A DNA stretch of 64,000 bases from an uncultured Prevotellaceae bacterium (GTDB taxonomy: Bacteria; Bacteroidota; Bacteroidia; Bacteroidales; Bacteroidaceae): contig CAMKSE010000016.1 in the NCBI GenBank assembly GCA_946415365.1, positions 1-64,000 on the forward strand. The letters are read 5' to 3'. Below are positions 25,278 to 33,958 of this stretch, in pieces; position 1 is the stretch's first letter, and each line of letters begins with the position of its first letter. The position numbers and the translations under genes were made by a program. The notes under the pieces were generated by a model. It made no database searches, was not told the DNA's origin, and worked only from the letters and a program-made list of their open reading frames with translations.

Positions 25278-26424
25278 ATTAATATTATTCTTGTCGTCTT
25301 GCAGGAACGATGTGATGGTGGTGCCGATGGAGGATATCAACACAGGCGGCAAGACGGTGAAGAGTGAGATCGTTGGCATGTACCTGCTCAACGAGGGAAA
25401 TATGGGTTCTAACAAGGCCACCCTCGACTACCTCGACCTGTCAGGCAAGGACTCCACTGTACATTATTACAGAAATATATACGCTGAGCGGAACCCCTCG
25501 ACAGTGATGATGCTGGGTGATGTGGGCAATGACTGTCAGATTTATGGCTCGCGCCTCTGGCTAGTCATCAACTGCTCAAACAAGGTGGAGGTGGCCCGTG
25601 CTTCGGATGCCGTCAGAATAGGAAAGGTGAACATCCCCAACTGTCGCTATGTGACCTTCAAAGACGGCTTTGCCTACGTCTCCTCGTATGTTGGCACGCA
25701 ATATGGTGGAAGCGACAGTCCTTTGGGCAGCGTCTATAAGGTCGATACCCTGACGTTGGAGAAGGTGGATTCCTGCGCCGTTGGTTACCAGCCGGAGGAA
25801 ATGGCCATCGAAGGCTACAAGCTCTTTGTGGCGAACAGCGGAGGCTATCAGGGCATGACGGGTCAGGGTTACGAGAGTACTGTCAGTGTGGTGGATCTCC
25901 AGACGATGCGTGAGACCGACAGGATAGAAGTGGCTCCGAACCTACACCATCTAAAGGCAGACCATTATGGTCAACTCTGGGTGACTGCCCGTGGAAACTA
26001 TACGAACGAGACATCGAGTATTTGGTGGCTGCAACAAAATGCAGATGGTAAGATGACGGTGGGCGGCCATCTGGACCAGCCCGTCAGCGATCTGTGTATC
26101 GTGGGTGACTCACTTTATTTTTACGGCAGTCAGTGGAGTGAGATCACTCTGAAGAACACGATTACTTACGGCATCATCAATGTGCGCACCCATCAGATGG
26201 TCAGCACCAGCCTCTCTGATGCACCTGAAATCAGCAATATCCGCATGCCCTACGGCATCATTGTGAACCCTCTGCATCGCGATTTCTACCTGATGGACGC
26301 GAAGAACTATGTATCGAGTGGTGAGTTGTTGCACTTCCTCCCCGATGGCACTTTCGACTGGAAAGTTAAGACTGGCGACATCCCCGCCCATGCAGCATTC
26401 CTTTATGAAACAACAAAAAAATGA
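25249..26424 (+). CDS. btuG: BtuG-like surface lipoprotein (beta-propeller, DUF5074-type)
   Basis: This protein of about 391 aa starts at 25249 as MLSKLSLLSLLILFLSSC. This is a lipoprotein signal whose first residues are encoded by the right arm of a 127-bp repeat element. The mature part has propeller-like repeats (YLLNEGNMGSNKATLDYLD, NCRYVTFKDGFAYVSSYVG, EEMAIEGYKLFVANSGGYQG). The gene follows btuB by 119 nt. In Bacteroides BtuG is a surface lipoprotein that binds B12 very tightly and hands it to BtuB. The position and fold support this identity here. The frame is open upstream to 25144, but a start there would put the signal peptide in the middle. Confidence 0.75.
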   Translation: MLSKLSLLSLLILFLSSCRNDVMVVPMEDINTGGKTVKSEIVGMYLLNEGNMGSNKATLDYLDLSGKDSTVHYYRNIYAERNPSTVMMLGDVGNDCQIYGSRLWLVINCSNKVEVARASDAVRIGKVNIPNCRYVTFKDGFAYVSSYVGTQYGGSDSPLGSVYKVDTLTLEKVDSCAVGYQPEEMAIEGYKLFVANSGGYQGMTGQGYESTVSVVDLQTMRETDRIEVAPNLHHLKADHYGQLWVTARGNYTNETSSIWWLQQNADGKMTVGGHLDQPVSDLCIVGDSLYFYGSQWSEITLKNTITYGIINVRTHQMVSTSLSDAPEISNIRMPYGIIVNPLHRDFYLMDAKNYVSSGELLHFLPDGTFDWKVKTGDIPAHAAFLYETTKK

Positions 26425-26442
26425 ATATAATGGTATATATTA

Positions 26443-26569
26443 AACGACAAATTGGACAACTAAGACAACATTTCGACCTTTGGTCGATTGCAAAGCAAGA
26501 ACAACCTCCCTTCTCTCTCGACGGTTTGTCGAGAGCAAAAATGTTGTCAGAGTTGTCCAAGTTGTCGTT
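26443..26569. repeat. 127-bp palindromic element, copy 2 (core inverted)
   Basis: Arms 26443-26469 and 26543-26569 enclose a 73-bp core (26470-26542). The core is about 90 percent identical to the reverse complement of the copy-1 core. The right junction again gives ATG-TTG-TC, used as the start of the next exported protein. Confidence 0.88.
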
Positions 26570-27671
26570 TATAATATTCTTGTCGTTATTACTAATTATC
26601 CCGTTGTCTGCTTCGGCACAACACTCAAAGTATATTCAAGCCGTCGACGAGTACCGTCCTGCTCCTGGGCAGTACGTGAACGATGTTCCTGAATATGAGG
26701 CTGGCGACACGGAGGCCGACATGATCCGAAAATGCAATGAGAGGATTGCGGGCTTAGGTCCCATTGACGCACACCTCGTGGCCCTCGGCGGATGGGGAGG
26801 GTACATCACCTTCCACTTCGACCATCCTATTGTGAATATCCCTGGACAGCGCGACTTCGCCGTCTGGGGCAATGCCTATCAGGAACAGACAAACCAGGTG
26901 TTCGGTGGCATGAACGAGGCGGGTATCGTCATGGTGTCGAAGGACACAAACGGCAACGGTCTGCCTGACGATCCCTGGTATGAGATCAGCGGCAGTTGCG
27001 ACGTGGACAGCATCGGGAAGGTAATATATGGCTACGAGGTAACATACCATCGTAACCCCATGGGCAACATCCCCTGGACGGACAATCAGGGCAACAGCGG
27101 TACCATCGACCGTGTCAACGCATGGCACCAGCAGGAGTATTATCCAGAGTGGTTGCCTGACGGTCTGACCTTCAAGGGTACCCGTCTGCCAAACAATATG
27201 ATTGACCTCAGCGAGAAAGTGGAGCGCACATGGAGCCAGTGGTACTACGTGCTCGTGGGCTTCCGTTACGGCTATGCCGACAACCTGCCCAACTTCACAG
27301 AAAATGACGACGCCACCTCTTATAATATAGAAGGCTGTGGCATAGACATCTCCTGGGCCGTTGACGAGCAGCGACAGCCCGTCACGCTCGACCATATCGA
27401 CTTCGTCAGGGTCTACACTGGCCTTAACCAGAAGTGTCCGGCTCCAAACTGGTGGGGCGAGACCTCCACGGAAATCATCAGTGCTGAGGACCTGCACCTT
27501 GAAGCCTCGCTACAAGCGATGGGGATGAAAAGTTTACAGGAGTCAGGAGACAGAAGACAGGACAAGGCCCCTGCGTACGACTTGAGAGGAGTCAGGAGAC
27601 AGGAGACGGGAGACAGGAGACGGGAGACAAGTATTCTGATTAAGGACGGAAAGAAATATTTCACCAAATAA
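26541..27671 (+). CDS. Exported surface protein of the B12 locus, C-terminal sorting-like tail
   Basis: This protein of about 376 aa starts at 26541 with the signal peptide MLSELSKLSFIIFLSLLLII and a cleavage site around ASAQ. The first residues come from the second 127-bp element. The body is rich in Trp, Tyr and Asp, with FDHPIVNIPGQRDFAVWGNAY and a DTNGNGLPDDPWY segment that looks like a Ca-binding turn. Similar 'cell surface protein' genes lie beside btuG in Bacteroides. The C-terminus has YDLRG and ILIKDGKKYFTK, a tail typical of exported Prevotella proteins, interrupted by heptamer repeats. It overlaps the upstream BtuG-gene end only if the longer start at 26421 is used. Its function is unknown. 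Confidence 0.7.
   Translation: MLSELSKLSFIIFLSLLLIIPLSASAQHSKYIQAVDEYRPAPGQYVNDVPEYEAGDTEADMIRKCNERIAGLGPIDAHLVALGGWGGYITFHFDHPIVNIPGQRDFAVWGNAYQEQTNQVFGGMNEAGIVMVSKDTNGNGLPDDPWYEISGSCDVDSIGKVIYGYEVTYHRNPMGNIPWTDNQGNSGTIDRVNAWHQQEYYPEWLPDGLTFKGTRLPNNMIDLSEKVERTWSQWYYVLVGFRYGYADNLPNFTENDDATSYNIEGCGIDISWAVDEQRQPVTLDHIDFVRVYTGLNQKCPAPNWWGETSTEIISAEDLHLEASLQAMGMKSLQESGDRRQDKAPAYDLRGVRRQETGDRRRETSILIKDGKKYFTK
27539..27629 (+). repeat. Two in-frame heptamer blocks (GGAGTCA/GGAGACA)
   Basis: GGAGTCA, GGAGACA and GAAGACA (27539-27559) form one block. GGAGTCA, GGAGACA, GGAGACG, GGAGACA, GGAGACG and GGAGACA (27588-27629) form the other. Both are read in frame, and the second splits the YDLRG...KDGKKYF tail. 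Confidence 0.9.
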
Positions 27672-27703
27672 CAACTTATTTATTCACTTAAAACAAAACA
27701 GTT

Positions 27704-28486
27704 ATGAAACAAAACAAATTCTTCGGGCTTGCAGCCATCGTATGTGGCCTCGCCCTGACAATGGGTTCTTGTACGAGTAAGAACGACAACCCTATCCTGC
27801 CTCCTGAGCCCATCGTGCCCACAAATGCCGTCATCGGCTTCGAAGGTGCTTCCCTCAATGCCGATGGCTACTGGTGTGGCGACGAGACTGGTGAGAAGTA
27901 CGACAACTGGGGTTCTGAGGCTTTTGCCTGCTCCTACAAGGAGGGCGTCGTGAACTTCCCTGTCAACTGGACACCCGCCTGGGCCAGCTGGAGCGGCTTT
28001 GCCGTATCTAACCGCACAGAAACCACCTACTCTGCTGCTACCATGACGCCCGACCAGTTTAACAACATTACCGGCAAGGCCAAGAGCGGCAAGAACTTCC
28101 TGGTGGTCTATACCTTCGGTGAGGAAATCACCTTCGACAAACCTGTCACTGTGAAAGGTTTCTGGTACACCAACGACGCGTGGACTGTGGATGCTATCCT
28201 CAATGGCGACGGCATGACACCTGGCAAGTTTGAGAAAGATGATTTGCTCCAATGCGTGATTTATCCTATGAGAGATGGTAGTCTGATAGGTGGTGCCCGT
28301 CTGGAGATTCCCCTTGCTAAGGATGGTGACTATGTGAAAGAGTGGAAATACTGCGACCTGAGCGATGCCGTGACGTTCCAGAACATCACCAGTCTCTCCT
28401 TCAATTTCGAGGGTACGAAGAAGAACGACTACGGTCTGACCACGCCTACCTATATCTGTATCGATGATATTGAGATTGAGTATTAA
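27704..28486 (+). CDS. DUF4465-type lipoprotein of the B12 locus
   Basis: This 260-aa lipoprotein (MKQNKFFGLAAIVCGLALTMGSC, lipobox MGSC at residues 20-23) has a mature jelly-roll-like domain: GFEGASLNADGYWCGDETG, WASWSGFAVSNRTE, and FDKPVTVKGFWYTNDAW. This matches the DUF4465 pattern. DUF4465-like proteins occur in Bacteroides B12 loci, where additional B12-binding lipoproteins have been reported. Binding here is an inference. Its 3' end overlaps the btuF start by 23 nt, so the genes are coupled. Confidence 0.75.
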   Translation: MKQNKFFGLAAIVCGLALTMGSCTSKNDNPILPPEPIVPTNAVIGFEGASLNADGYWCGDETGEKYDNWGSEAFACSYKEGVVNFPVNWTPAWASWSGFAVSNRTETTYSAATMTPDQFNNITGKAKSGKNFLVVYTFGEEITFDKPVTVKGFWYTNDAWTVDAILNGDGMTPGKFEKDDLLQCVIYPMRDGSLIGGARLEIPLAKDGDYVKEWKYCDLSDAVTFQNITSLSFNFEGTKKNDYGLTTPTYICIDDIEIEY

Positions 28487-29600
28487 ACTACTGTTTCTTG
28501 CAGTATTGCTCTCATCCTGTGGTGGCCGACAAACCCGGTCATTACAGGATGAGGGCGACACTGTCGCTTTCCGATACGCCACACAACTCACCGTCGTGAG
28601 GCATCAGGGCTACACGGTGGCAACGCTGAAGAACCCCTGGAAACCAGACAAGACCCTGCATCAATATATCCTTGTGCCTGCTGATGGCGAAGTGCCAGAA
28701 GGAGAGGGTACGGTGGTCCGGACACCCCTCAAACACTCAGTGATATTCACTACCGTACACTGCGCCATGCTGATGTCACTGGGCAAGGAAGACTGCATCT
28801 CTGGTGTGGCTGATCTGAAATATATCAAGATTCCTTGGATTCAAGAGCAGGTGAAAGCAGGACGCATCATGGATGTCGGTGAGGGCATGAGTCCTGTGGT
28901 GGAGAAGATTATCGACCAACGACCCGACGCTCTCTTCCTCTCCCCTTTCGAGAACAGTGGCGGCTATGGCCGTCTCGAGGAAATAGGCATCCCCATCATC
29001 GAGTGCGCAGAATACATGGAGACCTCTCCGCTGGCACGTGCCGAGTGGTTGCGGTTCTATGGCATGCTCTTCGGCTGCGAGGCTGAGGCAGACAGCCTCT
29101 TTGCCGTTGTCGACAGCAGCTATAATGCGCTGAAGAACCTTGTTAGGAGTCAGGAGACAGGAGACAGGAAACAGCCAAATGTCATCGTTGATAAGGTGAC
29201 TGGCAGCGTATGGTATGTCCCTGGAGGCAATAGCACCCTCGGACAGATGATCCATGATGCTGGGGGCCTCTACCCCTGGGCCTCCGACGAGCACAGCGGT
29301 TCTGTATCGCTACCCTTCGAGGCCGTTCTGGAGAAGGCTGGAGAAGCTGACATCTGGCTTTTCCGCTATAGCAGCGACCACGACATCTCTTATCAGGAAC
29401 TACTCTCTGAGCACCACGGCTACAACCAGTTCAAAGCCTTCCGTGATAAACAGGTCTATGGCTGCGATGTGGAACGCTCGCTGTTCTACGAGGAATCGCC
29501 GTTCCGTCCAGACTGGCTGCTGAACGACTTCATCCGCATATTCCATCCTGAACAGGAAGGTCTTGGCCCACTCCGTTATTACAAACCCCTAAGAGAATGA
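28464..29600 (+). CDS. btuF: BtuF-type periplasmic cobalamin-binding lipoprotein
   Basis: This 378-aa protein has a lipoprotein signal (MILRLSIKLLFLAVLLSSC) and the cluster A-III binding-protein fold. It has VFTTVHCAMLMSLGKEDCISGV-type features, PDALFLSPFENSGG, and a long connecting helix before a second lobe ending in DWLLNDFIRIFHP. The family captures B12 or siderophores for a BtuCD-type importer. It overlaps the preceding gene by 23 nt and the following BtuC gene by 4 nt. An in-frame heptamer repeat (29146-29173) encodes RSQETGDRKQ between the lobes. No ATPase gene follows BtuC. Confidence 0.82.
   Translation: MILRLSIKLLFLAVLLSSCGGRQTRSLQDEGDTVAFRYATQLTVVRHQGYTVATLKNPWKPDKTLHQYILVPADGEVPEGEGTVVRTPLKHSVIFTTVHCAMLMSLGKEDCISGVADLKYIKIPWIQEQVKAGRIMDVGEGMSPVVEKIIDQRPDALFLSPFENSGGYGRLEEIGIPIIECAEYMETSPLARAEWLRFYGMLFGCEAEADSLFAVVDSSYNALKNLVRSQETGDRKQPNVIVDKVTGSVWYVPGGNSTLGQMIHDAGGLYPWASDEHSGSVSLPFEAVLEKAGEADIWLFRYSSDHDISYQELLSEHHGYNQFKAFRDKQVYGCDVERSLFYEESPFRPDWLLNDFIRIFHPEQEGLGPLRYYKPLRE
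29146..29173 (+). repeat. In-frame heptamer repeat (GGAGTCA/GGAGACA) in btuF
   Basis: GGAGTCA, GGAGACA, GGAGACA and GGAAACA (29146-29173) are read as RSQETGDRKQ in the exposed linker. Confidence 0.9.
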
Positions 29601-30613
29601 ACAGAGGTATTCTGTATTGCATCGCCCTATCCACACTCATCGTGGTGCTTTTTGCCCTGAACCTGTTGCTGGGTTCAGTGTCGATTCCTGCTGGTGACGT
29701 GCTACGGATTCTGCTGGGCGATGATTCTCTGAAACCCTCTTGGCAGTTCATCATCCTTGAGTCCCGACTGCCACAGGCCATCACGGCTACCCTCTGCGGA
29801 GCCTCACTGGCTGTCAGCGGACTATTGCTGCAGACAGCCTTCCGCAATCCCCTCGCTGGTCCTTCCATCTTTGGTATCAACAGCGGTGCTGGCCTGGGCG
29901 TGGCACTTGTGATGCTGCTTCTGGGTGGAGGACTCTCCGTAGGTTCCCTACAACTCAGCGGCTTTGCCGCCATCCTCGTGGCAGCCTTCATCGGAGCGAT
30001 GGCTGTCATGGCTCTTATCTTCTTTTTCTCCACATTGGTCAGGAACAACGTCATGCTGCTCATCATCGGCATCATGATTGGCTACATCTCCAACTCCGCC
30101 ATCTCACTTCTCAACTTCTTCGCCACGGATGAGGGCGTGAAGTCGTATATGGTCTGGGGCATGGGCTCCTTTGGTGGCGTATCGATGGCCAATATGCCTA
30201 TTTTTATCTGCGTCACTCTCATCGGACTTATTGGAGCTTTATTGCTTATCAAACCCCTTAATGCTCTGATGCTCGGCGACCGCTATGCCGAGAACCTTGG
30301 CGTCAGCATCCTTCGAGTACGCAACTGGCTGCTTATCGTCACCGGCCTACTCACTGCCATCACCACAGCCTTCTGCGGCCCAGTGGCATTCATCGGACTG
30401 GCTGTGCCCCATATCGCACGGCTACTACTAACTACTGACAACCACCGTCAACTGCTTCCCGCCACGATGCTCTGCGGAGCGGTTGTCGCACTCATCTGCA
30501 ACCTTATCTGCTTCCTCCCTGGCGAGAGCGGAGTCATCCCCCTGAACGCCGTCACTCCCCTGATTGGCGCTCCTGTCATCATCTACGTTATTGCACGCAG
30601 AAACAAAAACTGA
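29597..30613 (+). CDS. btuC: BtuC-type ABC permease (FecCD family)
   Basis: This 338-aa inner-membrane protein has about ten helices and the FecCD hallmarks. These are RLPQAITATLCGASLAVSGLLLQ, NPLAGPSIFGINSGA, the cytoplasmic coupling region WGMGSF, and FCGPVAFIGLAVPHIARLL (the EAA-like loop). It pairs with BtuF, which it overlaps by 4 nt. In an importer of this type two such subunits form the channel for cobalamin. The ATPase is missing locally, and the nearest candidate is at 18030-18842. A terminator-like stem follows. Confidence 0.9.
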   Translation: MNRGILYCIALSTLIVVLFALNLLLGSVSIPAGDVLRILLGDDSLKPSWQFIILESRLPQAITATLCGASLAVSGLLLQTAFRNPLAGPSIFGINSGAGLGVALVMLLLGGGLSVGSLQLSGFAAILVAAFIGAMAVMALIFFFSTLVRNNVMLLIIGIMIGYISNSAISLLNFFATDEGVKSYMVWGMGSFGGVSMANMPIFICVTLIGLIGALLLIKPLNALMLGDRYAENLGVSILRVRNWLLIVTGLLTAITTAFCGPVAFIGLAVPHIARLLLTTDNHRQLLPATMLCGAVVALICNLICFLPGESGVIPLNAVTPLIGAPVIIYVIARRNKN

Positions 30614-30616
30614 TAT

Positions 30617-30662
30617 AGGTCCTTAATTCGTTAAATCCAGAGACGGATTGAGACCTTTTTTT
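30617..30662 (+). terminator. Terminator of the B12 operon
   Basis: AGGTC (30617-30621) pairs with GACCT (30652-30656). An inner stem AATCC/GGATT (30634-30638 and 30645-30649) and a following run of T support a factor-independent terminator. Confidence 0.65.
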
Positions 30663-30689
30663 CATCTTTTTCATTGTGAAAGTATCGTT

Positions 30690-30806
30690 TTTGAACGAAT
30701 AGAACAAGTTTTGAACAAATTGGAAAACACCTGAAACGATTTGAACAAAGGGAAAAACAGAAAAACAGAATCAGAAAGAGGCAATCGTTGATAAAGTGTA
30801 ATTTTG
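30690..30806 (+). promoter_or_regulatory. PUL promoter with upstream TTTGAAC operator array
   Basis: TTTGAAC sites start at 30690, 30710 and 30740, with a weaker TGAAAC at 30731. The -7 box TAATTTTG is at 30799-30806, which is 109 bp from the first site. The same spacing and distance occur upstream of the GH3 gene at 63168. The array lies about 110 bp upstream of the start site, as expected for an activator such as a hybrid two-component regulator, but no regulator gene is in the window. Confidence 0.8.
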
Positions 30807-30863
30807 CGCCCAAATTCAAAACTTTTTTTATTCTAACGATTAACTCACAACAATTAAAAGCAA

Positions 30864-33800
30864 ATGAAAAAGAGCAGTATTCTAATGATGCTGATGGCAC
30901 TATTTATGTCACTGACATCTTTCGCCCAAGGAATCAAGGGCACTGTAATCGACGAGAATGGTGAAGCCGTCATCGGTGCAACCATCGCTGACAAGAATGA
31001 CACCAAGAACGCTACCATCACCGACTTCGATGGTAACTTCACGGTGAATGTAAAAGCCGGACAGACCATCGTGGTCTCCTACATCGGCTACGAGACTCAG
31101 GAAATAGCCGCCAAGGACGGCATTACCATCAAACTGCAGCCCGACAACAAGGTGCTCGATGAGGTGGTGGTCGTAGGTTACGGTGTACAGAAGAAGAGCT
31201 CGGTGACGGGCGCCATCTCACAGGTGAAACCAGAGGACATGGAGAACCGTACAATATCTAACGCACAACAGGCCCTACAGGGTAAGACCTCTGGTGTGCA
31301 GGTAATCTCTACCTCTGCCGCTCCTGGTTCTTCTCCTACTGTACGTGTGCGCGGCTATTCCTCTAATCAGAGCAGTAATCCCCTTTACGTGGTTGACGGT
31401 GTGCGCCTGAGCGACATCAGCGGTATCGACCCAGCAACCATCGCTTCTATGGAAATCCTGAAGGACGCCGCCTCTGCTGCCATCTACGGTGCTGAGGCCG
31501 GTAATGGTGTGGTGCTGATTACCACTAAGAAGGGTAAGGCCGGACAGGGCAAGATTGCCTACGATTTCCAGTGGACTGACGAGACTCTGGCACGCATCCC
31601 CGAATTGCTGAACGCTCAGGAGTACATGCAGTACATGACGGAGGCAAACCTGTTTACACAGGACTATATGAACGCCAACTGGGACGGCAAGACGAGCACG
31701 AAGTGGACAGATGTAGCCTTCAACCATGGACACATGCAGAAGCACAACCTCTCATTTACGGGTGGTAACGACCGTGGCAACTACTATCTTGCCCTCTCTT
31801 ACCTGAACAACGACGGTATCGTGAAGGGCGACGCCGACGAGTACAAACGTCTGACCGCCACCGTCAACGGTGAGTATAAGATTAAGGACTGGCTGAAGGT
31901 GGGTACCACCAACCAGGTGGAGAAGTACAACGTGCGCCAGGTGTCTTCAAACAATGAATACGGCTCTCTGCTGACAGCTGTGCTGATGATGGATCCGCTG
32001 ACGCCAGAAACCTATGACTCCAACAACCTGCCCGCTCACGTGCAGGCCGCCTTGGAGCAGGGCAAGACACTGCTGAAAGACGAGAACGGCAACTACTATG
32101 GTACTTCGGCTTTTTATAACGGTGAACAGTATCACCCGATGATCATGCGCGACAACAGCCTGTCGAAGAACAGCGGTTTCAACGTGACCGGTTCTATCTA
32201 TGGTGACTTCACGCTGATTCCCAACCTGACAATTACCTCTCGCTTCGGCTATCGCTTAGGCGGTTCGCGCAGCTCTACTACCTCACTGCCTTTCTATGGA
32301 AACTCTACGCAGAACCGTGACTATGTGGACCAGAGCAACACTTCTACCACCTCTATCTACTATCAGTGGGAGAACTTCGCCAACTATATGAAAACTTTCG
32401 CCGACAAGCACACCGTGAGTGCCATGGTCGGTATGTCGTTCCAGGACAGCGACTCTGATTATGTGACAGGCAGCCTGACAGCAACAGAAGAGGATGCCAT
32501 CAAGAAGAACGACCCGTTGTTCTACTATCTGAACTATGCCAACGCTTCGGCTACGAAGGGCGTGAGCGGTGAAACCACCAACACTACCAAATATTCATAC
32601 TTTGGCCGTGTAGGATACGATTATATGGGCCGTTATCTGTTCCAGGCTTCGCTTCGTGCTGACGCCGCTGACCTCTCAAAGCTCTCGAAGAAGACCCGTT
32701 GGGGTTACTTCCCCGCAGTATCAGTGGGTTGGACCATCAGCGAGGAGAAGTTCTTCAATCCTCTGAAAAAGTGGTTTGACAGCTTGAAGTTCCGTGCCTC
32801 TTGGGGACAGAACGGTAGCCTCTCCGCACTGGGCGGCTATAGTTACAGCACAGACATGTCACTGGGCGGCCTCTACCCCTTCACCTCTGGCATCGCCTAC
32901 ACTCAGGGAGCTGCTCCGGCAACATTGGGTAACGAAGACCTGAAGTGGGAGACCTCTGAGCAGCTGAACTTCGGTTTCGACGGTATCCTCCTCGGCGGAC
33001 GCCTAACCTTCGGCATCGACTACTTCATCAAGAAGACCAAAGACCTGCTGGTATGGAATACCACCCCGTCATTGATCATCGGTGGCTCTACATCACCTGT
33101 CAATGCCGGTAATGTAGAGAATAAGGGCTTCGAGTTCGAGCTGGGATGGAGAGACCACATCGGTGACTTCAACTACGGCATCCGTGGTAACCTCTCGACA
33201 CTCTCCAACGAGGTGACCTATATCGATCCCTCTATCACTCGTCTGACTGGCAGCACCTTCCACACATACACCATCACCTACTTCGAGAAGGGCTATCCTG
33301 TGTACTACTTCCGTGGCTATAAGTTTGATAAGGTTGATCCTGAAACGGGTAATCCCCTGTTCATGGACCTGAACGAGGACGGACAGATTACAACAGACGA
33401 TATGACCGACATCGGCAACGCTATCCCCAGCATTACCTACGGTCTCACACTGACAGCCGGCTACAAGGGCTTCGACCTGACCGTTTTCGGTACAGGCACT
33501 GCAGGCAACAAGATCTTCAACTGCATCACCCGTCCTGACTACGCTTCTTCCAACAAGCTGAAGGAAGTGATTTTCGACGACCGCTGGACTCCCACCAACA
33601 CCACTGGCTCTAAGCCCCGTGCAGGTGCCAACGATATTGATAAGTATCTCGTTTCCGACGCTCTGGTCTACAGCGGCAACTACTTCAAGATCAAGCAGAT
33701 CCAGTTGGGTTATACCCTGCCGAAGAGCCTTATCAGCAAAGTGGGTATCAGTCACGCCCGCGTTTATGCTTCTCTCGATGACTACTTCACCATCTCAAGC

Positions 33801-33914
33801 TATCCAGGCTTCGACCCAGAGGCTTCAGCCAACGCCACCACTGGTATGGGTGTTGACAAGGGTGCCTATCCCACATCAAAGAAGATGGTACTTGGTTTCA
33901 ACGTGGAATTCTAA
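30864..33914 (+). CDS. SusC/RagA-type TonB-linked outer-membrane transporter
   Basis: This 1016-aa protein has a signal peptide (MKKSSILMMLMALFMSLTSFAQ), an N-terminal carboxypeptidase-regulatory-like domain (GIKGTVIDENGEAVIGATI), a TonB-box region DEVVVVGYG, a plug domain with NPLYVVDGVR and AASAAIYGAEAGNGVVLITT (split), and a 22-strand barrel ending in KKMVLGFNVEF. SusC proteins form the oligosaccharide channel under a SusD lid. It begins a PUL with SusD, a CE1-like esterase and GH3, so the substrate is probably a beta-glucan or xylan-type hemicellulose. Expression is from the promoter at 30799 with the TTTGAAC array. Confidence 0.95.
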   Translation: MKKSSILMMLMALFMSLTSFAQGIKGTVIDENGEAVIGATIADKNDTKNATITDFDGNFTVNVKAGQTIVVSYIGYETQEIAAKDGITIKLQPDNKVLDEVVVVGYGVQKKSSVTGAISQVKPEDMENRTISNAQQALQGKTSGVQVISTSAAPGSSPTVRVRGYSSNQSSNPLYVVDGVRLSDISGIDPATIASMEILKDAASAAIYGAEAGNGVVLITTKKGKAGQGKIAYDFQWTDETLARIPELLNAQEYMQYMTEANLFTQDYMNANWDGKTSTKWTDVAFNHGHMQKHNLSFTGGNDRGNYYLALSYLNNDGIVKGDADEYKRLTATVNGEYKIKDWLKVGTTNQVEKYNVRQVSSNNEYGSLLTAVLMMDPLTPETYDSNNLPAHVQAALEQGKTLLKDENGNYYGTSAFYNGEQYHPMIMRDNSLSKNSGFNVTGSIYGDFTLIPNLTITSRFGYRLGGSRSSTTSLPFYGNSTQNRDYVDQSNTSTTSIYYQWENFANYMKTFADKHTVSAMVGMSFQDSDSDYVTGSLTATEEDAIKKNDPLFYYLNYANASATKGVSGETTNTTKYSYFGRVGYDYMGRYLFQASLRADAADLSKLSKKTRWGYFPAVSVGWTISEEKFFNPLKKWFDSLKFRASWGQNGSLSALGGYSYSTDMSLGGLYPFTSGIAYTQGAAPATLGNEDLKWETSEQLNFGFDGILLGGRLTFGIDYFIKKTKDLLVWNTTPSLIIGGSTSPVNAGNVENKGFEFELGWRDHIGDFNYGIRGNLSTLSNEVTYIDPSITRLTGSTFHTYTITYFEKGYPVYYFRGYKFDKVDPETGNPLFMDLNEDGQITTDDMTDIGNAIPSITYGLTLTAGYKGFDLTVFGTGTAGNKIFNCITRPDYASSNKLKEVIFDDRWTPTNTTGSKPRAGANDIDKYLVSDALVYSGNYFKIKQIQLGYTLPKSLISKVGISHARVYASLDDYFTISSYPGFDPEASANATTGMGVDKGAYPTSKKMVLGFNVEF

Positions 33915-33958
33915 GGAAGGATGAAAATTAAAGTAATAATGCAAAAATGAAAACCGTT

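Noticed and set aside
28464..30863. A hidden BtuD gene after BtuC
   Set aside because: The space after 30613 holds a terminator and the PUL promoter, with no P-loop frame on either strand.
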